From Halogeometricum sp. S3BR5-2 (lineage in GTDB: Archaea; Halobacteriota; Halobacteria; Halobacteriales; Haloferacaceae): DNA of 64,000 bases. Location of the stretch: assembly GCF_031624635.1 (NCBI RefSeq), contig NZ_JAMQOQ010000002.1, positions 1 through 64,000 of the forward strand, in the 5' to 3' direction. The notes beneath the pieces were generated by a model. The model did not search any database. It saw only the letters and a list, made by a program, of their open reading frames with translations, and had not been told where the DNA came from. Of the stretch, positions 33,628 through 41,763 are shown in pieces. Within the stretch, counting starts at the first letter, position 1; each line of letters opens with the position of its first letter. The translations under genes were made by a program, and so were the position numbers.

Positions 33628-35915
33628 TCCGAGACGTGGACGAGCGACGTTTGCAGACGGCCGCTCAGCATCTTGAACACGGTCGCCAACCCCGTTCCGT
33701 AGGCGAGGTGGGCGACGAACGCCACGAGGATGTAGCCGACGAGTTCCCAGCCGGACTGCCCGCTGTAGAACGCCACGAAGAAGCCCGGCAGCATCACCAC
33801 GGCGAACACGAGGCCCGTCCTGACGAGGGGTTCCCCCGGCAGGAAGTCCGCGAACGTGACGAACAGGAGCGCCCACGTCGTCATGCCGCCGCCGAGGAAG
33901 ATGAGGTAGCCGACGAGCGGACTGCCCTCGACCCCCACGAGTTCGGCGAGTTCGGCGAACGCCCCGAGTTGGAACACGCCGAGGAGGGAGCCGACGTAGA
34001 GGACGGCCGACATGAGCATCATGCCGACGAAGCCGGCGGCGGCGCCGACGACCACGTCGGTGCCGATGCCGGAGAGGTCCTCGAACGCCTTCGGACTGCC
34101 CGCGTCCGACTCCTTCTTCTGGTCGCCGACCATCTGGCTCTCCGCGGCGGGCCGCGTCTCCTCGGGCGGGGGGCTGGTGACGCCGTACTTCTCGGCGAGT
34201 CGCGCCTCGAACGCCTGCCACTCGCGGGTGAACTGCTGGGTCTTCTTCAGGTCCCACACGTCGGCGTCGCGGACGAGGTCGCCGAACCACAGCGAGTGCA
34301 GCATGTTGTACAGCCACAGGAGAACGCTGAAGCCGATGACGAACGCGCCCACGGAGGCGATGTCGTGGAGCCACTGGAATCGCGGGGGGTAGGAGGCGAA
34401 CCGCCGCGGCATCCCGAGGGCGCCGAGTATCAGGAACGCCGTGAACGTGACGAACACGCCGACGGTGCTGAGCACCGCCTGCAGGCGGGCCAGTCGCCGG
34501 TCGAACATCCGTTCGGTGATGATGGGGAACCAGTAGTAGGAGGCGGCGAACATCTGGAACGGGATGATCGCCATCAGGATCATGTGGAAGTGTCCCACGA
34601 CGTAGTAGGTGTCCTGATACATCACGTCGATGGGGATGGAGGCGAGGAAGACGCCCGTGATTCCCCCGATGACGAACAGACCGAGGCTCCCCGCGGAGAA
34701 CAGCATCGGCGCGGTGAGTCGGATGTCGCCCTTCCACATCGTCGTCAGCCAGTTGAACACCTTGATTGCGCTGGGGACGGCGATGGCGATGGAGACGATC
34801 ATAAAGGAGGTGAGAAGCCGCGGGTCCATCCCCGTCGTGAACATGTGGTGCGCCCAGACGCCGAACGACATCACGCCGATGGCGAGCGTCGAGTAGACGA
34901 CGAACTTGAACCCGAACAGCTTCCGCCCCGAGAACTTCGGGAGGATGGTGCTCATCAGCCCCGTCGCGGGTAGGAAAATAATGTACACCTCGGGGTGGCC
35001 GAAGAACCAAAAGAGGTTCTGATAGAGGATGGAACCGCCCGCCTCGACGGCGTAGAAGGAGGTGCCGAAGTTGCGGTCGAGAAGCAGCATGAGGATGGCG
35101 CTCCCGAGAAGCGGGAACGCGAAGAGGATGATACCGCTCGTCGTCAGCATCGACCACGTGAAGATGTCGAAATCGCCGATGTCGACGTCCGGACCCCGCT
35201 TCATGAAGATGGTGACGATGAAGTTTATCGCCCCCATCATCGTCGAGAGTCCGGAGAGATGCAAGCCCAGCAGCATGAAGTCTATCTGCGGGTTCGCCAA
35301 CTGCGTCGATAACGGGGTGTACAGCGTCCACCCCGTCGCCGGCGGGGCTAAGATGTAGAGTATCTCCAGCATCGACCGCGGGAGTCCGAGGCCGAGAACC
35401 CGCGCGATGACCTCCGTGATGAGGCCGCCGCGGACAAGAAGCAACGAGGGCGGGAGGAGCCAGAAGGCGATGGCGTTGATGCGCGGGAACGCCAGGTCGT
35501 CGGCGCCGACGAAGAGGGGGAGAAAGTAGTTCGCCATGCCGAAGAACACCGGGGTGACGAAGAAGAACAGCATCGTCAGCCCGTGCGTCGTGAACAGGGC
35601 GTTGTACGTCTCCTCGGACCACACGTCGACGGCGGGCGTCAGCAGTTCGGTCCGAATCATCATCGAGTCGACGCCGCCCCACAGGGCCGCCACGGTCCCG
35701 AAGACGAGGTAGAGGAGGCCGATGTCCTTGTGGTCAACGGTCGTCACCCACCGGAGGAGGTTCGCCTTCTTCTCGCGTTCTTCCGTCTCGTCGCCGCGGA
35801 CGTGGCCCCCGTCCGCGAGGATGGTCCGCGAGAGGTTCCGGAACGACCCGAACCGCGCGCGGAGGACGATCCCGACGACGAGACACGCCACGAACGCGTA
35901 CGGGGCGACGCTCAC
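33624..35915 (-). CDS. coxA: Heme-copper oxidase subunit I with extra C-terminal membrane domain
   Basis: The 763-residue protein is the catalytic oxidase subunit. Heme a ligands H111 (TTHGL) and H444, heme a3 ligand H442 (VVGHFHM), CuB ligands H307, H356, H357 and the cross-linked Tyr311 in GHPEVY are all present; GHPEV with Glu309 marks an A1-type enzyme. Beyond the canonical 12-helix core (to about residue 550) there is a charged linker and a further four-helix block (about 618-763), which looks like a fused DUF6789-like membrane domain (inference). It also has one extra N-terminal helix. Start is GTG 35915, overlapping the stop of a 14-codon leader ORF. Confidence 0.93.
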   Translation of the reverse strand: MSVAPYAFVACLVVGIVLRARFGSFRNLSRTILADGGHVRGDETEEREKKANLLRWVTTVDHKDIGLLYLVFGTVAALWGGVDSMMIRTELLTPAVDVWSEETYNALFTTHGLTMLFFFVTPVFFGMANYFLPLFVGADDLAFPRINAIAFWLLPPSLLLVRGGLITEVIARVLGLGLPRSMLEILYILAPPATGWTLYTPLSTQLANPQIDFMLLGLHLSGLSTMMGAINFIVTIFMKRGPDVDIGDFDIFTWSMLTTSGIILFAFPLLGSAILMLLLDRNFGTSFYAVEAGGSILYQNLFWFFGHPEVYIIFLPATGLMSTILPKFSGRKLFGFKFVVYSTLAIGVMSFGVWAHHMFTTGMDPRLLTSFMIVSIAIAVPSAIKVFNWLTTMWKGDIRLTAPMLFSAGSLGLFVIGGITGVFLASIPIDVMYQDTYYVVGHFHMILMAIIPFQMFAASYYWFPIITERMFDRRLARLQAVLSTVGVFVTFTAFLILGALGMPRRFASYPPRFQWLHDIASVGAFVIGFSVLLWLYNMLHSLWFGDLVRDADVWDLKKTQQFTREWQAFEARLAEKYGVTSPPPEETRPAAESQMVGDQKKESDAGSPKAFEDLSGIGTDVVVGAAAGFVGMMLMSAVLYVGSLLGVFQLGAFAELAELVGVEGSPLVGYLIFLGGGMTTWALLFVTFADFLPGEPLVRTGLVFAVVMLPGFFVAFYSGQSGWELVGYILVAFVAHLAYGTGLATVFKMLSGRLQTSLVHVSE

Positions 35916-35956
35916 GGAGAACTCCGAAGAGCGAACGGTTCGACTGCGTAGTTCAT
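35912..35956 (-). CDS. 14-codon leader ORF overlapping coxA start
   Basis: An ATG 30 bp after a TATA-like element opens a frame reading MNYAVEPFALRSSP and stopping with TGA inside the coxA GTG (GTGA). It is out of frame with coxA. A leaderless ribosome would thus translate this peptide first and reinitiate on coxA. It explains why coxA has a GTG start and no obvious leaderless or Shine-Dalgarno start of its own. The evidence is only positional. Confidence 0.45.
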   Translation of the reverse strand: MNYAVEPFALRSSP

Positions 35957-35982
35957 ATCGTCTTCGAGAATGGTCGTCCCTC

Positions 35983-35989
35983 GATTAAA
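35983..35989 (-). promoter_or_regulatory. TATA-like element of coxA
   Basis: On the minus strand TTTAATC is centred 30 bp before the leader ORF ATG at 35956 and about 71 bp before the coxA GTG. Confidence 0.55.
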
Positions 35990-36085
35990 TCTACTCCCCG
36001 ACCGGCCGAAAGATTCAACCTCCGGACCCCACAGACACGTCTCCGAGTCGGACAGTCAGTCGCCGCGTCCGGTGGGCCCACCAGA

Positions 36086-36093
36086 GTTTAGTT
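36086..36093 (+). promoter_or_regulatory. TATA-like element of coxB
   Basis: GTTTAGTT lies about 27 bp before the coxB ATG at 36117. The coxA and coxB promoters are divergent within about 160 bp. Confidence 0.5.
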
Positions 36094-36116
36094 CATATCT
36101 CTCGGAGTTGTACTCA

Positions 36117-37088
36117 ATGGACCGGACGCGCGCGCGCCTCGGCGGGTTCCTCGCTCTCGTCGTCGCCTTTCTCGCCCTCGCGACGACGCCCGCGGCGGCC
36201 CAATCCGTCAACAAGGCGCTCATCAACAACCTCAACCGCAAACTGCTGTACGTCGCCCTGCCGCTGATGATGTCCGTCGAGTTCATCATCTTTTACACCA
36301 TCTATCGCTACCGGAACAACGACGACCCGGCGCCGACCGAGGAGAACCGCCGACTCGAAATCACCTGGACCGTCGTCACCGCCATCATCCTCGCGTTCGT
36401 CGGCATCGCCTCGATGGTGGTGCTGGCGAACCCGTACATCTCTCCCGTCGTCGCCGCAGACAACGGCCCGCAGGAGGGCGGGACGAACCAGTACCTCCAG
36501 GGGGCGGTCCAACCCGACGACCCGAACGCCGTCGAAATCGAGGCGCTCGCCTACCAGTGGGGCTGGGAGTTCCGGTACGCGGGCGAGGAGAACGTGACGA
36601 CGAAGAAGAAACTGGTCATCCCGAAGGATAGGGACGTCTACATCCACGTCAGTTCCAAGGACGTGATACACGCCTTCTACTCGCCGAAACTCGGGCTGAA
36701 GCAGGACGCCATGCCCGGCGCGTACGCCACCATCCGGACGAAAGCGACCGAAGAGGGCGTCTACCCGTTCTACTGCGCGGAGTTCTGCGGCTCCGGCCAC
36801 GCCCGGATGGGCGGCGACGTGGTCGTCGTCTCTAACGACGAGTACCGGTCATGGGTGCGAGAACAGCGGAACCGCAACGCCACCGCGTCGGCGGTGGCCG
36901 ACGCGAAGGACGGAGCGGGGTCGGGCGACGATACGAATCTACTCGGAAACGCCACCACAGAGACGGGTGACGACGCGAATCTGCTCGACAACGCCACGAA
37001 CGGGTCTGAAGACGACACTGCGACGTCGGGTCCGAATCCGAGACTGCGCGCCGGCGACGCCACCGACCCGACGGTCCGGAGCGCGTAG
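36117..37088 (+). CDS. coxB: Heme-copper oxidase subunit II (CuA)
   Basis: The 323-residue protein has a signal-like first helix (about 8-28, ending AAAQ), two membrane helices (about 44-63 and 86-105) and a cupredoxin domain. CuA ligands are all visible: H185, C220, E222, C224, H228 and M231 in FYCAEFCGSGHARM, and the aromatic patch YQWGWEF for electron entry. After residue 245 there is a low-complexity tail in which DDANLLDNAT/DDTNLLGNAT-like units repeat about twice with N-glycosylation sequons, an unusual extension. ATG 36117 is set by the TATA element. Confidence 0.94.
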   Translation: MDRTRARLGGFLALVVAFLALATTPAAAQSVNKALINNLNRKLLYVALPLMMSVEFIIFYTIYRYRNNDDPAPTEENRRLEITWTVVTAIILAFVGIASMVVLANPYISPVVAADNGPQEGGTNQYLQGAVQPDDPNAVEIEALAYQWGWEFRYAGEENVTTKKKLVIPKDRDVYIHVSSKDVIHAFYSPKLGLKQDAMPGAYATIRTKATEEGVYPFYCAEFCGSGHARMGGDVVVVSNDEYRSWVREQRNRNATASAVADAKDGAGSGDDTNLLGNATTETGDDANLLDNATNGSEDDTATSGPNPRLRAGDATDPTVRSA

Positions 37089-37156
37089 CCGCGACCGCGG
37101 GCTCTCACCTCTCTCCTTCCTCTTCGACCGCGACCGGAGAACGGCGGTCCGAAGCT

Positions 37157-37177
37157 GACAACCACTAAGGGGTTGTC
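37157..37177 (+). repeat. 21-bp palindromic element, copy A
   Basis: Perfect 7-bp arms GACAACC and GGTTGTC flank ACTAAGG. It lies between coxB and rdfA, 113 bp before the rdfA ATG. Its core reads on the plus strand, like copy C at 15370. Confidence 0.65.
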
Positions 37178-37201
37178 TCTCTATCACTCTCCTCGGCGAC
37201 C

Positions 37202-37222
37202 GACAACGCCTTAGCGGTTGTC
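37202..37222 (-). repeat. 21-bp palindromic element, copy B
   Basis: Read on the minus strand it starts GACAACC, has GCTAAGG in the core and ends CGTTGTC, differing from copy A at only two positions (A to G and G to C). It is inverted relative to copy A, centre-to-centre distance 45 bp, and ends about 67 bp before the rdfA start and 30 bp before the candidate TATA element (CTTTTAC, 37251-37257). Confidence 0.65.
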
Positions 37223-37289
37223 GGAGGCGAGACGGGTCCCTGGACGGAGTCTTTTACCGCGACGGAGTCCAACGGGCCTCCACGAACCG

Positions 37290-38057
37290 ATGTGTAAAGT
37301 AGACGTCGCGGCCGACCGATTCGACCTGAACGCGCCGACGGCGCGGTACGACTCCCTCGACGCCTACCTCCTCGCGCGGTGGACGGGGGCCGACGGCGCG
37401 GAGAGCGAGGGGTACAAGTCGCTGACGGACTGGTTCAACCGCCGCCTGCTGAAGCGCGTCTACGAACTGGAGGGCCGCGACGCGACGAGCGTGCGCGCCG
37501 AGAGCGAGTACGAGGCGCTCACCGGCGAGGACGACGTGCGCCGGGACGAGGTGGCCGCCGACCTGCGCGCCGACGGCATCGACGCCGAGGAACTCCGGCG
37601 CGCGATGGTGTCGTGGAGCACGATGCGTAGACACCTCAACGGCTGTCTCGACGGCGAGAAACCCGAGCGGACGGCGACGACCGACTGGGAGCGAGAGAGC
37701 GTCCGCGTCGCCGCCGACCGCGTCCGCGAGAAGGTGCGCTCGGCGCTCACGTCGTTGGTCGGCAAGGGTCGACTCGCCGACGGCGAGGGCGTCGGCGTCG
37801 ACGTGCAGGTGAAACTCTCCTGTCCGGAGTGTCCCGCGCGCGTCCCCCTCGAAGACGCCCTCGACCGGGGGTACGTCTGCCGCGAGCATGCGGCCGGCGT
37901 CGACGACGCCGTCGCGGACGTCGAGGTGCCCGCCGGTGGGAACTCGGAGTCGTCGCGCGGCCTCGTTCCGTTCGGCGCGGCGTCGTTCCTCGGTGCGTCG
38001 CTCGCCGAGGAGGCCGCCGTCGCCCTCCAGGCGCTCCTCGCTCTCGCCGCCGTATGA
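37290..38057 (+). CDS. rdfA: Rod-determining factor RdfA-like protein
   Basis: The 255-residue protein starts MCKVDVAADRFDL and continues with a SLTDWFNRRLLKRVYE segment, both typical of the RdfA family, first linked to rod-shape determination in Haloferax volcanii. A CPEC...CREH set near residues 175-200 could bind zinc, and the C-terminus is hydrophobic (about 225-255). The stop overlaps the ATG of the SMC-related gene (ATGA), so the two are translated together. The paired palindromes upstream suggest specific control. Which of several RdfA paralogues this is cannot be told from sequence alone. Confidence 0.85.
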   Translation: MCKVDVAADRFDLNAPTARYDSLDAYLLARWTGADGAESEGYKSLTDWFNRRLLKRVYELEGRDATSVRAESEYEALTGEDDVRRDEVAADLRADGIDAEELRRAMVSWSTMRRHLNGCLDGEKPERTATTDWERESVRVAADRVREKVRSALTSLVGKGRLADGEGVGVDVQVKLSCPECPARVPLEDALDRGYVCREHAAGVDDAVADVEVPAGGNSESSRGLVPFGAASFLGASLAEEAAVALQALLALAAV

Positions 38058-39841
38058 GTTGGCGACTCGCCGTCGAGAACGTCGCCGGCATCCGCCGCGG
38101 GGAGGCGACGCTCGAACCCGGCCTCAACGCCGTCCGCGCGAGCAACTGGCAGGGGAAATCAAGTTTCCTTAGCGCCATCGGGACGGTGCTCGGGGCCGAG
38201 TCGACGCTCACGGAGGGGGAGTCGGAGGGTTGCGTCTCCCTGCGAACCGACGAGGGTGAGGAGTACGAAGTCCGACTCCGCCGCCGAGGCGAGACGGTCG
38301 TCGCCGAGGGGTCGCCGTACCTGACCGACGACGCCGACCGCGTCTGTCTCGACCTGTTCGCCCTCCTCGACGAGGGCAACGAGGTCCGGCGCGCCGTGCG
38401 GGAGGGCGCTGACCTCGGACCGATTCTCACCCGCCCGCTGGACTTCGAGGACATCGACGAGCGAATCGACGAGCACCGGCGCGAACGCGACGCCGTCGAC
38501 GACGACCTGTCCGCCGTCGACGCCGCGGCCGACCGCGTCCCGGTGCTCCGAACCCGCGCGGACGAACTCGAATCCGACCTCGCCGACCTCAGAGAGGCGC
38601 GCGAGGGCGTCGCCGCCGACGGCGACGAGGGCCTCCGCGAGGACCTCTCGACGGCCGAGGCCGAACGCGGCCGAGTCCGCGACCGGCGGGAGCGTCTGTC
38701 GGACACGGTCGACCGCGTCGAGGAGCGACTCGCGGAGCGTCGAGAGGAACTCGCGTCGCTCCCGGCGGTCGACGAGGGGGACGACGAGACACCCGAGGAG
38801 GAACTCTCGGCGGTCCGCGAGCGACACCGTCGCCGCGAACGCGACGCCGAACTCCTCCGCTCGGTGTACGAGGCGAACCGGCGCGTCGTCGAGGAGGACC
38901 GCCTCGACCTGCTGACGGACGTGACGCGCGGCGTCGAGGCCGACTCGCTCGACTGTTGGGTCTGCGGGCGGGAGACGACCGCCGAGAGCGTCGACGAGCG
39001 GTTGGCGGCGCTGGCCGACCGCATCCGGTCGCTCGAATCGGAGTCGGAGTCGCTGGCCGAAAGAGCCGACGAACTGGAGGCCGCGCGGGAGGAACGCGCC
39101 CGCGTCCGCCGCCGCCGGTCGGAACTCCGAGCGGAGGTCAGAGACCTCGAAGAGCGCCTCGCCGACGCAGAGCGCCGGTTGGCGGAGACGGACTCGGAGG
39201 CAGAGCGACTCGACGAGCGAATCGAGCGCCTCCGCTCGTCGCTGTCGGCGTCGACGGAGCGCGCGACGGACGTCGAGAGCGACCTGAAGTACACGGAGGC
39301 GCGCCTCGAAGACGCCCGCGAGGAACTCGCCGAGGCGGAGGCGGCCGCCGACCGGCGCGAGGAACTCCGAGAACAGCGCGAGCGGTTGACCGCCGAACTC
39401 GCGGACCTCCGACGCCGGAAGGCGGCGGTGAGGCGGCGGACGCGCGAGGCGTTCGACCGGACCATCGAGGAGGTGGCGGGGCTGTTCGAGACGAGTTTCG
39501 AGACGGCGCGCCTCACGAGCGACTTCGAACTCGTGGTCGCCCGCGACGGCCGCGAGGTGCCCACCTCGGCGCTGAGCGAGGGCGAGGTGGAACTGCTCGG
39601 CATCGCGGCGGCGGTGGCCGGCCACCGCGCCTACGACGTGGGAGAACGCGTCCCCGTCGTGACGCTCGACCGACTGGGCGGCATCGCCGACGACAACCTC
39701 GGCCGCCTGACGGAGTACCTCCTCGACCGCTCGGAGTACCTCGTCACCACCGCTTACCCCGAGCACTCCTCGGTGACGGGACACGAAGTCGACCCGGCGG
39801 AGTGGCGCGTCGTCTCCGACCGACCGGAGACGTCGCACTGA
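38054..39841 (+). CDS. Archaea-specific SMC-related ATPase
   Basis: The 595-residue protein has the head-coil-head plan of SMC/Rad50: Walker A NWQGKSS (residues 31-37), about 150-500 of heptad-rich, Arg/Glu-heavy coiled coil, a CWVC pair near residue 300 that resembles a Rad50 zinc hook, ABC signature LSEGE near 506 and Walker B-like VVTLDRLGG near 533. It is much shorter than Rad50 or SMC. Residue N in place of the usual G before Walker A (ASNWQGKSS) is a family trait. It is coupled to rdfA by a 4-base overlap, a combination seen repeatedly in haloarchaea to my recollection. Confidence 0.88.
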   Translation: MSWRLAVENVAGIRRGEATLEPGLNAVRASNWQGKSSFLSAIGTVLGAESTLTEGESEGCVSLRTDEGEEYEVRLRRRGETVVAEGSPYLTDDADRVCLDLFALLDEGNEVRRAVREGADLGPILTRPLDFEDIDERIDEHRRERDAVDDDLSAVDAAADRVPVLRTRADELESDLADLREAREGVAADGDEGLREDLSTAEAERGRVRDRRERLSDTVDRVEERLAERREELASLPAVDEGDDETPEEELSAVRERHRRRERDAELLRSVYEANRRVVEEDRLDLLTDVTRGVEADSLDCWVCGRETTAESVDERLAALADRIRSLESESESLAERADELEAAREERARVRRRRSELRAEVRDLEERLADAERRLAETDSEAERLDERIERLRSSLSASTERATDVESDLKYTEARLEDAREELAEAEAAADRREELREQRERLTAELADLRRRKAAVRRRTREAFDRTIEEVAGLFETSFETARLTSDFELVVARDGREVPTSALSEGEVELLGIAAAVAGHRAYDVGERVPVVTLDRLGGIADDNLGRLTEYLLDRSEYLVTTAYPEHSSVTGHEVDPAEWRVVSDRPETSH

Positions 39842-39994
39842 CCGCGGGCCAGGCCTACCGTCCGCCCGGACGGAGGGTCGGTATCGGCCGACCGGCCCGC
39901 CGCGGACCGTCGGCCTCCCGTCGCCGCGACCCGGCCGTCGCCCGCTTGGGCGCGAATCCGAAGATACCGCTCCGCATCTCCGATGGTTGGGAAC

Positions 39995-40002
39995 GCTTAT
40001 GG
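39995..40002 (+). promoter_or_regulatory. TATA-like element
   Basis: GCTTATGG lies about 29 bp before the ATG at 40028 and rules out the in-frame codon at 39983. Confidence 0.5.
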
Positions 40003-40027
40003 TGTTTTGCTCGCATCTGTCGGTAGC

Positions 40028-40363
40028 ATGGATTCAGATGGTGACGACGTCTCGGTGACGATGGAGATTACGGGGTCGTACGACGAGGTGCTGTCGAAGC
40101 TTTACGCCGAAGAGGAGGGCCGGCCGGGGCTCGAACCGCTGATGGAGGACGTCGACATCCTCCTCGACACGCTCGACCGGATGGAGGAGGGGACGCGTTC
40201 GGCCATCGCGGACAGACTGCCCGAGGAGATGACCGTCGACTACGACGCGGAGGCCGTCGTCGACCTGCTGCAGGTGCTCAAGCGCTACGACCTCGTCACG
40301 CTCGAAGGCAACACGTGGAAACCCGGGCCGAAGGCGGAGCGCCCGGACAGCCGACAGCGATAG
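40028..40363 (+). CDS. Haloarchaeal protein of unknown function
   Basis: The 111-residue acidic protein appears helical (VDILLDTLDRMEEGTRSAIADRLPEEM; DAEAVVDLLQVLKRYDLVTLEGNTW). The last part resembles a winged-helix end (recognition helix plus beta wing: LVTLEGNTWKPG), so it may be a small DNA-binding or adaptor protein. No function recognised. Promoter position supports the start. Confidence 0.65.
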   Translation: MDSDGDDVSVTMEITGSYDEVLSKLYAEEEGRPGLEPLMEDVDILLDTLDRMEEGTRSAIADRLPEEMTVDYDAEAVVDLLQVLKRYDLVTLEGNTWKPGPKAERPDSRQR

Positions 40364-40384
40364 TTCGACCCCGCTCGCGTCCCG

Positions 40385-41554
40385 CTACGGCTTCAGGAGA
40401 ACCTTCGTGACGCCCTCTTCGCGTTCGTCGAACCGCTCGTACATCTCCGGCGCCTTCTCCAGCGGTTCCACGTGCGAGACGATGAAGCCCGGTTCCGCGC
40501 GACCCTGCTCTATCATGTTCCGCAGGCGGCGGTCGTAGCGCTTCACGTCGCACTGGCCGGTGCCGACGCGGAGTCCGCTCTCGAACAGTTTCCCGAAGTC
40601 GACGCTGAGTTCGCCCGGTTCCTGCACGTGTTCGGGCGGGTTCGGGTCCGACGAGAAGTAGACGCCGACGACGCCGACTTTCCCCGTCGGGCGGACGGTG
40701 CCGATGAGGTCGTTGATGACCTGCGAGGGGTTCTCCCGCGACTTGTCGTAGGCGCCCTCGCCGTGGCTGTGCCGGCCGCCGTCGATGGCCTGGTAGCCGA
40801 CGGCGTCGACGCCCTTGTCGACTTTCCCGCCGTGCATCTCGGGGATGACCTCGGTGGGGTCCTCCTCCTCGAAGTTCACCGTCGTCGCGTCGCAGTACTC
40901 CTCGGCGAGTTCGAGGCGGCTCTCCACCCGGTCGACGAGGTATATCTCGGAGGCGCCCTTCAGTTTCGCGCTGTAGGCGGCCATCAGACCGACCGGACCG
41001 CCGCCGAAGACGACGACGGACTCCCCGGAGCGCAGGTCGGCGAGTTCACAGCCGTGCCACCCCGTCGGGAACACGTCGGCGAGCATGATGAAGTCCTCCT
41101 CGTGTTCGTCGCCGTCGGGGAGGGGCAGGGCGTTGAAGTCGGCGTGCGGGACGCGCACCTTCTCGGCCTGTCCGCCCTGATACGACCCCATCATCGCGTA
41201 GCCGTAGACGCCGCCGGGCGTGTCGGAGTCGACGTTCTCGCAGAACGCGGTGTAGTTGTCGACGCAGTTGCGGCAGTGACCGCAGGCGACGTTGAACGGG
41301 AGGACGACCCGGTCGCCGGGTTCGAAGCTCTCGACGCCCTCGCCGACCTCCTCGATGACGCCCATGATCTCGTGGCCGAACGCGCGGCCCTCGTCGATGG
41401 TCGTCCGACCCTCGTACATGTGGAGGTCAGACCCGCAGATGGCCGTCGTCGTGATGTCGACGACGGCGTCGTTCGGCCCCTCCAGTTCGGGGTCGTCTAT
41501 CTCCTCGACCGACATCTCGTGCGGTCCGCGGTAAATTGTAGCGTCGATAGGCAT
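40385..41554 (-). CDS. Zinc-dependent alcohol dehydrogenase, formaldehyde dehydrogenase-like
   Basis: The 389-residue medium-chain dehydrogenase has the catalytic zinc ligands CGSDLH and GHEIMG (Cys, His, Glu), structural zinc Cys4 in CGHCRNCVDNYTAFC and a Rossmann motif VFGGGPVGLMAA. The insert VGYQAIDGGRHSHGEGAY and DVFPTGWHGCELA resemble the glutathione-independent formaldehyde dehydrogenase subgroup (with tightly bound NAD), found in many haloarchaea. Substrate could be another aldehyde or alcohol. ATG 41554 is chosen; the frame upstream to 41692 has no matching sequence. Confidence 0.87.
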   Translation of the reverse strand: MPIDATIYRGPHEMSVEEIDDPELEGPNDAVVDITTTAICGSDLHMYEGRTTIDEGRAFGHEIMGVIEEVGEGVESFEPGDRVVLPFNVACGHCRNCVDNYTAFCENVDSDTPGGVYGYAMMGSYQGGQAEKVRVPHADFNALPLPDGDEHEEDFIMLADVFPTGWHGCELADLRSGESVVVFGGGPVGLMAAYSAKLKGASEIYLVDRVESRLELAEEYCDATTVNFEEEDPTEVIPEMHGGKVDKGVDAVGYQAIDGGRHSHGEGAYDKSRENPSQVINDLIGTVRPTGKVGVVGVYFSSDPNPPEHVQEPGELSVDFGKLFESGLRVGTGQCDVKRYDRRLRNMIEQGRAEPGFIVSHVEPLEKAPEMYERFDEREEGVTKVLLKP

Positions 41555-41763
41555 GAGAGAATCCGTTTCGTTCGAGCGTCGAGACGTAGTTAGGGCCTCT
41601 GCCTTCATGCACAAGCACCGCCGCAGTCCGGCGATTATCTCCGGTTCTCGGCGCCGGCGAACGACCGTACTCTCCGATTCGTGTCCGTTCATCCGACGAC
41701 GCGGCCGCGGAGACCTGAACGGCCGTTGTCACTATGTGGTGCGCTCGGCTACACGTCACCGTC

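Noticed and set aside
37747-39603. 618-codon minus-strand frame, Ser/Arg-rich
   Set aside because: It is the mirror of the coiled-coil SMC-related gene; no domain and extreme composition.
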